Positions 36,013-43,439 of a stretch of DNA of 64,000 bases are shown one piece after another; position 1 is the first letter of the stretch; every line of letters begins with the position of its first letter. The stretch is from Streptomyces sp. NBC_01283 (GTDB lineage Bacteria > Actinomycetota > Actinomycetes > Streptomycetales > Streptomycetaceae). The notes beneath the pieces are model-generated. The model was given only the letters and a program-made list of their open reading frames with translations. It made no database searches and was not told the origin of the DNA. The translations under genes and the position numbers were made by a program. The stretch lies in the NCBI RefSeq assembly GCF_041435335.1, contig NZ_CP108430.1, positions 8,094,001 through 8,158,000 of the forward strand, in the 5' to 3' direction.

Positions 36013-37728
36013 TCAGCCCGCGTAGGGCTCGGGGACCTCGCCGTCGCGGGCCAGGAACGCGAAGTCGCAGCCGGTGTCGGCCTGGGTGATCTGCTCGTCG
36101 TACAGCGCGCCGTAGCCGCGCCCGAAGCGTGCGGGCGGCGGCGTCCACGCGGCCCGTCGCCGTGTCAACTCCTCTTCGGACACGTCGAGATGGAGCGAGC
36201 GCGCCTCGACGTCCAGGCTGATCAGGTCTCCCGTGCGGACGAGGGCGAGCGGCCCGCCCACATGCGACTCGGGCGCGATGTGCAGCACACATGTGCCGTA
36301 CGACGTGCCGCTCATGCGTGCGTCGGAGAGGCGCACCATGTCGCGCACGCCCTGCTTGAGCAGGTGGTCGGGGATCGGGAGCATGCCGTACTCGGGCATG
36401 CCGGGACCGCCCCTGGGCCCCGAGCCGCGCAGCACGAGGACGTGGTCGGCGGTGATGCCGAGCGCCGGGTCGTTGATGGTGCGCTGCATCTGCTGGTAGT
36501 CGTCGAAGACGACCGCGGGGCCGGTGTGGCGCAGCAGACGGGGCTCGGCGGCGATGTGCTTGATGACGGCGCCGTCCGGGCAGAGGTTGCCGCGGAGCAC
36601 CGCCACCCCGCCCTCGTCGGTCAGGGGCTTCGTGCGGGGCCGGATGACCTCGGGGTTGTGCACGGTGGCGCCCGCGAGCTGCTCGCGCAACGTGTCGTGG
36701 GCGACGGTGGGCCGGTCCAGATGGAGCACGTCGGTCAACTGGGCCAGGAACGCCGGGAGTCCGCCCGCGAAGTGGAAGTCCTCCATGAGGTACTGCCCGC
36801 CGGGCCGCAAGTTGGCGAGCACCGGCACGGTCCGCGCGATCCGGTCGAAGTCGTCGAGCGTGAGCCGTACGCCGCTGCGGCCCGCCATGGCGATCAGGTG
36901 GATCACGGCGTTGGTGGAGCCGCCGAGCGCGAGCACGGTGGCGACCGCGTCCTCGTACGCCTCCGGAGTGAGCAGCCGGGACAACTTCAGGTCCTGGTGG
37001 ACGAGTTCGACGATCCGCATCCCGGACGCGGCCGCCATCCGGTCGTGCCCGGAGTCCACCGCGGGGATGGAGGAGGCACCGGGCATCGTCACCCCGAGCG
37101 CCTCGGCCGCCGCCGTCAGCGTGGACGCCGTACCCATGGTCATGCAGTGGCCGGGGGAGCGGGCCAACCCGCTCTCCAGTTCGGCCAGTTCGCAGTCACC
37201 GATGAGGCCGGCGCGCTTGTCGTCCCAGTACTTCCACATGTCGGTGCCGGAACCGAGCACCTCGTTGCGCCAGTGCCCCGGGAGCATGGGCCCGGCGGGT
37301 ACGAAGACGGCCGGCAGGTCGGCGCTCGCGGCGCCCATGAGCAGGGCGGGCGTCGTCTTGTCGCAGCCCCCGAGCAGCACGGCGCCGTCCACGGGATACG
37401 ACCGCAGCAGCTCCTCGGTCTCCATGGCGAGGAGGTTCCGGTAGAGCATCGGGGTCGGCTTCTGGAACGTCTCCGACAGCGTGGAGACGGGGAATTCGAG
37501 GGGGAAGCCGCCCGCCTGCCATACCCCGCGCTTCACGGCCTGGGCGCGGTCGCGCAGGTGGACGTGGCAGGGGTTGATGTCGGACCAGGTGTTCAGGACC
37601 GCGATGACGGGCTTGCCCAGATGCTCCTCGGGCAGATACCCGAGCTGCCGGGTGCGCGCCCGGTGGCTGAAGGACCGCAGCCCGTCCGTGCCGTACCACT
37701 GGTGGCTGCGCAGCTCGTCCGGCCTCAT
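36013..37728 (-). CDS. IlvD/Edd-family sugar-acid dehydratase (L-arabinonate dehydratase-like)
   Basis: A 571-residue dehydratase closely resembling Rhizobium L-arabinonate dehydratase. Three Cys expected to hold the 2Fe-2S cluster are C54 (INPCHVH), C122 (GGCDKTTP) and C195 (GHCMTMGT). It should turn an aldonate into a 2-keto-3-deoxy acid. The ATG at 37728 overlaps the DapA-like stop, so both are co-translated. Arabinonate fits the arabinan setting, but galactonate or another acid is possible within the family. No sugar dehydrogenase is adjacent. Confidence 0.85.
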   Translation of the reverse strand: MRPDELRSHQWYGTDGLRSFSHRARTRQLGYLPEEHLGKPVIAVLNTWSDINPCHVHLRDRAQAVKRGVWQAGGFPLEFPVSTLSETFQKPTPMLYRNLLAMETEELLRSYPVDGAVLLGGCDKTTPALLMGAASADLPAVFVPAGPMLPGHWRNEVLGSGTDMWKYWDDKRAGLIGDCELAELESGLARSPGHCMTMGTASTLTAAAEALGVTMPGASSIPAVDSGHDRMAAASGMRIVELVHQDLKLSRLLTPEAYEDAVATVLALGGSTNAVIHLIAMAGRSGVRLTLDDFDRIARTVPVLANLRPGGQYLMEDFHFAGGLPAFLAQLTDVLHLDRPTVAHDTLREQLAGATVHNPEVIRPRTKPLTDEGGVAVLRGNLCPDGAVIKHIAAEPRLLRHTGPAVVFDDYQQMQRTINDPALGITADHVLVLRGSGPRGGPGMPEYGMLPIPDHLLKQGVRDMVRLSDARMSGTSYGTCVLHIAPESHVGGPLALVRTGDLISLDVEARSLHLDVSEEELTRRRAAWTPPPARFGRGYGALYDEQITQADTGCDFAFLARDGEVPEPYAG

Positions 37729-38651
37729 ATCGCCCACGCCTTCACAAGCGCCGCTATCTCGTCGCGCCGCTCGACGGGCAGGACGCGGCTCGGCGGGCGC
37801 ACCTCGCGGCGGCACAGACCGAGCGCGGCGAGAGCCTCCTTGACGACGGTGACGTTGTCCGCCGACTGGTCGGCGGCCCGCAGCTCCTCGAAGCGCCGGA
37901 TCCGCTCCCAGACGTCCATGGCCGCCGGGTAATCGCCCGCCCGCAGGGCTTCGAGCATGCTCAGGGACACCTCGGGCGCGACATTGACCAGGCCCGACGT
38001 GAAGCCGGTGGCGCCGACGGCCCAGTACGCGGGCGCGTACAGCTCGGCGAGCCCCGCCACCCACACGAAGCGGTCGAGACCCGCGTCCCGTGCGAACGCG
38101 GCGAAGGCGGCGGCGTCTGGTGTCGCGTACTTCGCGCCGATCACATTGGGGCACAACTCCCCGAGATCCGCGAGGCGTTGACCCGTGAGGCGAGGATTGC
38201 GGATATAGGGGACGACGCCGAGCTCGGGCACGGCATCGGCGACAGTGCGGTGGTAGTCGACCCAGCCGTCCTGCGACACGTACGGATGCACCGGCTGATG
38301 GACCATCACCATGTGTGCCCCGGCGTCCCGCGCGTGCCGGGCGGCGGCGACCGCCGTCGGCAGGTCATGGCCGACGCCGACGAGCACGAAGGCGCCGCTG
38401 CGGCCCGCCTCCTCCATGGTCAACTCGGTTACCAGGCGCCGCTCTTCGGGGTCCAGCGCATAGAACTCGCCGGTATTGCCGTTCGGGGTGAGCGTGCGCA
38501 CGCCGCCGTCCGTGAGACGCCTGACCAGGGTGCGGTAGGTGTCCCGCGCCACGGAGCCGTCCTCGGCGAACGGCGTCACGGGGATCGCGACCACATCGGC
38601 GAGCGCGGAACGCAGCGCGCCGAAGCGGGAGCCGGGGATCGGTCCGGTCAT
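37725..38651 (-). CDS. DapA-family lyase/dehydratase for keto-deoxy sugar acids
   Basis: A 308-residue TIM-barrel enzyme of the dihydrodipicolinate synthase superfamily. Schiff-base Lys K174 is in NVIGAKYATP and Tyr Y149 in VVPYIRNP. By pairing with the IlvD-like enzyme it most likely acts on the 2-keto-3-deoxy acid, either dehydrating it toward 2-ketoglutarate semialdehyde or cleaving it as an aldolase; the sequence does not decide. The ATG overlaps the GntR stop by four bases. Confidence 0.8.
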   Translation of the reverse strand: MTGPIPGSRFGALRSALADVVAIPVTPFAEDGSVARDTYRTLVRRLTDGGVRTLTPNGNTGEFYALDPEERRLVTELTMEEAGRSGAFVLVGVGHDLPTAVAAARHARDAGAHMVMVHQPVHPYVSQDGWVDYHRTVADAVPELGVVPYIRNPRLTGQRLADLGELCPNVIGAKYATPDAAAFAAFARDAGLDRFVWVAGLAELYAPAYWAVGATGFTSGLVNVAPEVSLSMLEALRAGDYPAAMDVWERIRRFEELRAADQSADNVTVVKEALAALGLCRREVRPPSRVLPVERRDEIAALVKAWAI

Positions 38652-39292
38652 GAAAGCTCCCCCTCCGGGAACGCCCGCCGCACGAACGAGGCGATGTGGT
38701 CATGGAGTCCGCGCGCCGCCGCGTCGGCCTCCCCCGCGAGCGCGAGCCGCAGGATCTCCCGGTGCTCGGCGGCCTCCCGCTCCCAGGAGGGCAGCGTCGC
38801 CCAGGCGACGGCGGACACCAGGGCCGCCTGGTCGCGCACGTCGTCGAGCATCCGGGACAGCAGCGGATTGCCGCACGGGACGTACAGCGCGCGGTGGAAC
38901 TCCCGGTTGGCCAGCGAGCGTTCGGCCGCGTCCACCGCCGTGTCCGCCCGCTCCAGGGCGTCGCGCGCCTCCTCCAGGAGAGCGCCGTTGCGGACCGTGC
39001 GCCGCAGAGCCTCCGGTTCGAGCAGCAGGCGTACGTCGTAGACCTCCTGCGCCATGGCCGCGTCCACCGTGCGCACGGTGGCGCCCTTGTACTGGCTCAT
39101 GACGACGAGCCCGGTCCCGGCGAGTGTCTTGAGCGCCTCCCGTACGGGCGTCTTGGAGACCGCGAACTGGGCGGCGAGCTCGGTCTCGACGAGTGGCTGG
39201 CCGGGCGCCAACTGACCGGTGAGGATGCGGTGCTTGACCGCTTCGAGCACATATTGCGTGCGCGAGGGGATGGGGTGGGGCGCAAAGTTCAT
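38648..39292 (-). CDS. GntR-family (FadR/FCD) transcriptional regulator
   Basis: A 214-residue regulator with a winged helix at about 10-75 (LAPGQPLVETELAAQFAVSK, TPVREALKTL) and an all-helical FCD effector domain to the end. FCD domains often bind sugar acids through metal-held carboxylates. The ATG at 39292 follows GAGAG at a usable distance; a start 14 codons upstream lacks a ribosome site. It heads a coupled GntR-DapA-IlvD operon and probably senses an aldonate or keto-acid intermediate. A CGTAC-GAA-GTACG palindrome lies over the likely promoter. Confidence 0.88.
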   Translation of the reverse strand: MNFAPHPIPSRTQYVLEAVKHRILTGQLAPGQPLVETELAAQFAVSKTPVREALKTLAGTGLVVMSQYKGATVRTVDAAMAQEVYDVRLLLEPEALRRTVRNGALLEEARDALERADTAVDAAERSLANREFHRALYVPCGNPLLSRMLDDVRDQAALVSAVAWATLPSWEREAAEHREILRLALAGEADAAARGLHDHIASFVRRAFPEGELS

Positions 39293-39357
39293 CGGTGCTC
39301 TCAGTCGTCGTGCGGTCGGTCGCCGGGCAGCCATCGCGTATCGCGTCTCATATATGA

Positions 39358-39370
39358 CGTACGAAGTACG
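39358..39370. promoter_or_regulatory. Palindrome CGTAC-GAA-GTACG, likely GntR autoregulation site
   Basis: Perfect five-base arms lie 66 bases upstream of the GntR start. A wider inverted pair, TCGCGT (39341) and ACGCGA (39371), frames it with CATATATG in between. The adenine-thymine patch could serve as the GntR -10 region. Confidence 0.45.
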
Positions 39371-39428
39371 ACGCGATGAAGCTAGGGCGCGGACCGGCCC
39401 GCGTCAACGTTTCGCGCAGGAAAACTCG

Positions 39429-39442
39429 TTCGACATATCGGA
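39429..39442. promoter_or_regulatory. Operator TTCGA-CATA-TCGGA
   Basis: A cluster-motif copy one base from perfect symmetry, upstream of the promoter of the importer at 39573. It lies 17 bases before the LacI-type operator at 39459, so this promoter has both kinds of site. Confidence 0.5.
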
Positions 39443-39458
39443 GTTGGGGTGCGCGGAC

Positions 39459-39472
39459 TCGAAGCGCTTCGA
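39459..39472. promoter_or_regulatory. Perfect LacI-type operator TCGAAGCGCTTCGA
   Basis: Identical to the sites at 18971, 52641 and 52811. It lies 18 bases upstream of the -35 box of the importer promoter, an activator-like or looping position; a second looser box GGCAAGCGCTTTCC at 39525-39538 lies just past the start point. Confidence 0.65.
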
Positions 39473-39490
39473 CCGTTCCTGCCCGAACCG

Positions 39491-39519
39491 TTGACGTACT
39501 CGGCCCGGCTCCCTACCTT
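39491..39519 (+). promoter_or_regulatory. Promoter of the rhamnogalacturonan importer operon
   Basis: TTGACG (39491-39496), 17-base spacer, TACCTT (39514-39519). The -35 context CCGTTGACGT is the same as in the arabinan importer promoter at 8461. The LacI-like box at 39525-39538 covers the start point. Confidence 0.65.
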
Positions 39520-39572
39520 GTCCCGGCAAGCGCTTTCCTAAAACGATTCAATCGCGTGACGGAGGACGAACT

Positions 39573-40874
39573 GTGCCGACGAATGGGGAAGTTGACAGGC
39601 GCGGCCTGTTGAAACTGGCCGGCGGCTCGTTGGCGGCCCTCGGACTGACCGCGGCGGGCTGCGGCGGCGGAAGCGGATCGGGGGACGGAACCGTCACCAT
39701 CCGGTACGCGTGGTGGGGCTCCGACGACCGCGCCAAGCGGATCAACCGGACCATCGAGCTCTTCGAGAAGAAGTACCCGAAGATCAAGGTGAAGACGGAC
39801 TTCCAGCCCTACCTCGACTTCTGGAAGAAGTTCAACACGCAGGCTTCCGGCGGCAATCCGCCCGACGTCTTCCAGAACGCGATCGGCTTCCTGCGCAAGT
39901 ACGACCAGCGCAACGTCCTGCTCGACCTGCACGCACAGGCCAAGGCGGGCAACCTGCGCCTCGACGGTTTCCGCGCCGGACTCGACACGTTCGGCGAGGT
40001 CGACGGCAAGCTGCTCGGCGTCCCGGTCGGCTCCAACTCCATGGCCCTGGTGATCGACAAACCGGTCTTCGAGAAGGCCGGTGTCACCCCCAGGATGGGC
40101 TGGACCTGGGACGACTTCCACACGGCGATGGAGAAGATCCACAAGGGGGGCAGGGCGGGTGACAGCGGCCTCTACGGCGTCATGTACCTCTACGACCCCT
40201 ACCTCCGACAGCGGGGCAAGGCCTTCTTCACCGAGGACGGCCTCGGCTTCGACGAGGCGGACCTCAAGGAGTGGTGGACCAAGGGGTATGCCGGGGTGAA
40301 GTCGGGGATCTACGCCGACCCGAAGAAGGTCGCCCAGATCAAGCCCAAGTCGGCCGTGGCCGCCGAGATCGCGGCCTCCGAGTTCACCTGGGACAACTTC
40401 ACCGTCCGCTACTCCGCCGAGGGCAAGAGCAAGTACGGTCTCGCGCCGCTCCCGACCACCGACGGCAAGAAGACCGGTCAGTACCTCGGCTCCCTCATGC
40501 TCAGCGGCTCCAGGCGCACCCAGCACCCCAAGGAAGTCGCGCAGTTCATCGACTTCATGGTGCACGACCCCGAGGTCGCCAAGATCATGGGATACGACCG
40601 CGGGGTGCCCACCACGACCGCGCAGTACGAGGCGTACAAGCCGGCCGACGAGAAGGACAAGGTGATCGCCGAGGTCAACAAGGAGATCGCGGCGTACGAG
40701 GAGCAGCTCGTCGACGCCGGTGTCCTGGAGGACATCACACCGCACCCCGCGGGTGCGGACGTCTGCGAGGCGGCGTTCTTGCGCATCGCCGAGGAACTCG
40801 CCCTGGGGGAGCGGTCGGTGGACGAAGCGGTGAAGCAGTTCTTCACCGAGTGCAAGACCGCGCTCGGTTCCTGA
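39573..40874 (+). CDS. ABC importer binding lipoprotein, rhamnogalacturonan module
   Basis: A 433-residue CUT1 binding protein. The signal peptide LLKLAGGSLAALGLTAAGCG ends in the lipobox TAAGC, so Cys near 29 is lipidated. The mature start is TVTIRYAWWGSDDRAKRINR. The GTG at 39573 follows GGAGGACG. It heads an operon with two permeases, a DUF624 protein and probably the exo-lyase at 43440, pointing to rhamnogalacturonan fragments as ligand. Confidence 0.9.
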   Translation: MPTNGEVDRRGLLKLAGGSLAALGLTAAGCGGGSGSGDGTVTIRYAWWGSDDRAKRINRTIELFEKKYPKIKVKTDFQPYLDFWKKFNTQASGGNPPDVFQNAIGFLRKYDQRNVLLDLHAQAKAGNLRLDGFRAGLDTFGEVDGKLLGVPVGSNSMALVIDKPVFEKAGVTPRMGWTWDDFHTAMEKIHKGGRAGDSGLYGVMYLYDPYLRQRGKAFFTEDGLGFDEADLKEWWTKGYAGVKSGIYADPKKVAQIKPKSAVAAEIAASEFTWDNFTVRYSAEGKSKYGLAPLPTTDGKKTGQYLGSLMLSGSRRTQHPKEVAQFIDFMVHDPEVAKIMGYDRGVPTTTAQYEAYKPADEKDKVIAEVNKEIAAYEEQLVDAGVLEDITPHPAGADVCEAAFLRIAEELALGERSVDEAVKQFFTECKTALGS

Positions 40875-41875
40875 TGGGCGGCACGACAGCGCCCCCGCAG
40901 ACATCCCTGGCCCCGGCCGGGCCCGGGAGACCGAGGCCGCCGCGCGGCACGCGCCTCCCCGACGCGGCCCGGCGCCGACGGCGGGGCGAGAACATCGCCG
41001 GGTTCCTCTTCATGTCGCCGTGGCTCGCGGGCTTCCTGCTGCTCACGGCCGGGCCGATGGTCGCCTCGCTCTACTTCGCGTTCACCGACTACAACCTCTT
41101 CGACGCCCCCAAGTGGATCGGCCTCGACAACTTCACCGAGATGTTCGGTGACCCGCGCTGGCGCAAGTCGGTGGAAGTGACGCTCTGGTACGTCGTCGTG
41201 GGAACCCCGCTCAAGCTGGCCGCGGCCCTCGGCGTGGCGCTGCTGCTCAACCAGAAGCGGCGCGGACAGGCCTTCTACCGGGCCGCGTTCTACGCGCCGT
41301 CCCTGATCGGCGCCAGCGTCTCGATCGCCGTCGTCTGGAAGGCGATCTTCTCCGACGACGCCATCGTCGACCGGACGCAACGGGCGATCTTCGGCATGGA
41401 CGTCGGCGGCTGGACCGGCGACCCGCAGTGGATCATCTACAGTCTGATCGCGCTCACCGTCTGGCAGTTCGGCGCACCCATGGTCATCTTCCTGGCCGGT
41501 CTGAAACAGGTGCCGCGCGAGCTGTACGAGGCGGCGGAGGTCGACGGCGCGGGCACCTGGCGGCGGTTCTGGAACATCACGCTGCCGATGATCTCCCCGG
41601 TCCTCTTCTTCAACGTCCTCCTGGAGACCATCCACTCCTTCCAGATCTTCGCCTCGGCGTACATCGTCGGCGGCGGTGCGGGCGGCAACGCCTGCGGTCC
41701 GGCCGACGGATCGCTCGTCTATACCTGCTATCTCTACGTCCAGGGCTTCGAGAACAGCCGGATGGGCCTCGCCTCCGCCATGGCCTGGATGCTGCTGCTC
41801 GCGGTGGCACTGGTGACGGCGGTCCTCTTCTGGTCCCAGAAGCGCTGGGTGCACTACGAGGAGGCATCCCGATGA
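40874..41875 (+). CDS. ABC sugar permease, first subunit
   Basis: A 333-residue CUT1 permease with about six helices after a 45-residue Pro/Arg-rich cytoplasmic tail. EAA loop EAAEVDGAGTW. Its ATG shares one base with the binding-protein stop (TGATG). A Gly-rich external loop GGGAGGNACGPADGSLVYTC holds two Cys that could pair. Confidence 0.9.
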   Translation: MGGTTAPPQTSLAPAGPGRPRPPRGTRLPDAARRRRRGENIAGFLFMSPWLAGFLLLTAGPMVASLYFAFTDYNLFDAPKWIGLDNFTEMFGDPRWRKSVEVTLWYVVVGTPLKLAAALGVALLLNQKRRGQAFYRAAFYAPSLIGASVSIAVVWKAIFSDDAIVDRTQRAIFGMDVGGWTGDPQWIIYSLIALTVWQFGAPMVIFLAGLKQVPRELYEAAEVDGAGTWRRFWNITLPMISPVLFFNVLLETIHSFQIFASAYIVGGGAGGNACGPADGSLVYTCYLYVQGFENSRMGLASAMAWMLLLAVALVTAVLFWSQKRWVHYEEASR

Positions 41876-42756
41876 GCAGCGCAGCACGCGGCCCTCACAC
41901 CAGCCCGCCCACCCGTGGCCGACGCCGCGGGGCCGGTTCACTGGCCTGGCACATCGGCTCCCTGGCGGTCCTCGCCGTGGTCCTCTACCCCGTGATCTGG
42001 GCGATCGGCGGCTCCTTCAAGCCGAACGACGAGATCGTCGGAAGCCTCGACCTCTTCCCGGCCGACCCCATCGTCGCCAACTACGCCGGACTCGCCGACG
42101 GCATCGCCGACATCTCCATTTCCACCTTCTTCGCCAACTCCCTCTTCCTGGCGCTCGGTTCGGTGCTGGGGGTGCTGATCTCCTGCTCCCTCGCGGGGTA
42201 CGCCTTCGCGCGGATCAGGTTCGCGGGCCGCAACCTCCTGTTCGCGCTGATGATCGGCACCCTGCTGCTTCCGTACCACGTGCTCCTGATCCCGCAGTAC
42301 GTCCTGTTCCAGAAGATGGGTCTGATCAACACCTATACGCCGCTGCTGCTCGGCAAGTACCTGGCGGTCGACGCCTTCTTCGTCTTCCTCATGGTGCAGT
42401 TCATGCGGAACCTGCCCAAGGAACTCGACGAGGCGGCGCGGCTCGACGGCTGCGGGCACCTGCGGATCTACTGGTCGATCGTGCTTCCGCTGTGCAGGCC
42501 GGCGCTGATCACCAGCGCGATCTTCACCTTCATCAACTCCTGGAACGACTTCATGGGACCGCTGATCTATCTCAACGACCCCTCGAAGTACACCGTCTCG
42601 CTCGGCCTGAAGATGTTCGTCGACCAGGAGGGCCTGGCCAACTATGGCGGCATGATCGCCATGTCCCTCGTCGCGCTGCTGCCCGTCCTCGCGTTCTTCC
42701 TGGCCTTCCAGCGGTACCTGATCGACGGTATGGCGACCTCCGGTCTGAAGGGCTGA
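41872..42756 (+). CDS. ABC sugar permease, second subunit
   Basis: A 294-residue CUT1 permease with six helices and EAA loop EAARLDGCGHL. It overlaps the first permease by ATGA and is followed after six bases by the DUF624 gene. Confidence 0.9.
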   Translation: MSSAARGPHTSPPTRGRRRGAGSLAWHIGSLAVLAVVLYPVIWAIGGSFKPNDEIVGSLDLFPADPIVANYAGLADGIADISISTFFANSLFLALGSVLGVLISCSLAGYAFARIRFAGRNLLFALMIGTLLLPYHVLLIPQYVLFQKMGLINTYTPLLLGKYLAVDAFFVFLMVQFMRNLPKELDEAARLDGCGHLRIYWSIVLPLCRPALITSAIFTFINSWNDFMGPLIYLNDPSKYTVSLGLKMFVDQEGLANYGGMIAMSLVALLPVLAFFLAFQRYLIDGMATSGLKG

Positions 42757-42762
42757 GGCCGC

Positions 42763-43338
42763 GTGAGCGCGCGCGGCAAATCCGTTTTCATGGACCGCTA
42801 CGGCGCCTTCGCCGAATGCCTGCTGACCGGGGTGTGGATCGCACTCGCCGCCCTGCCCCTGGTCACCCTGCCCGCGGCCTTCGCGGCGGGGTCCCGCCAC
42901 CTGGACCGGCACCTCTCCCAGGAGACCTCCGGCTGGCGGGAGTTCACCGCCGATCTGCGGGCGGCGGTACGGCGCGGCTGGCTGGTGGGCCTCGGAGGCT
43001 GGGCGGCGCTGGCCCTGCTCCTCGCCGACATCGCGTTCGTACGGGCGGGGCTTCCCGGCGGCACGTTCGTCGGCGCGGTCGGGGTGCTCGCCCTGTTCGT
43101 CCTGGTCGTCGCCGGGCTGCGGGCGGCCGCCGTCTGGCGGCCCGGCGCGTCGTGGCGCGCGCTCCTGGCCGCGTCGGTGCGCCGCACGCTGCGCGATCCC
43201 GCCGGTTCCCTGGTGATCGTGTGCGGGTTCGCCGTGGTCGTGGCGTCCGCGTGGTTCGCCTTGCCGCTCGCGGCGCCCGCCCTGGGGATGGTCGCGGCGG
43301 CGGCACTGGCCGTCGAACGGCGCGGCGTGACGGCCTGA
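42763..43338 (+). CDS. DUF624 (YesL-like) membrane protein
   Basis: A 191-residue protein with four to five predicted helices. Helix 1 is LLTGVWIALAALPLVTLPAA and the start resembles the DUF624/YesL family, whose Bacillus member lies in the rhamnogalacturonan locus. Its function is not known. The GTG at 42763 is six bases after the permease stop. The link to the transporter is by position. Confidence 0.65.
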   Translation: MSARGKSVFMDRYGAFAECLLTGVWIALAALPLVTLPAAFAAGSRHLDRHLSQETSGWREFTADLRAAVRRGWLVGLGGWAALALLLADIAFVRAGLPGGTFVGAVGVLALFVLVVAGLRAAAVWRPGASWRALLAASVRRTLRDPAGSLVIVCGFAVVVASAWFALPLAAPALGMVAAAALAVERRGVTA

Positions 43339-43439
43339 CGCCGGCACACCTGATGCCGGTGCCGCCTGCACTGCGCCTCTCGTTCTGTCATGCCCCTTAC
43401 ACCCACCATGTCCGCGCCCATGCAATGGAAAGGATCAAG

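Noticed and set aside
39293..39334. Longer GntR protein starting at 39334
   Set aside because: No ribosome site, and the extra Arg/Ala residues are outside the winged-helix domain.
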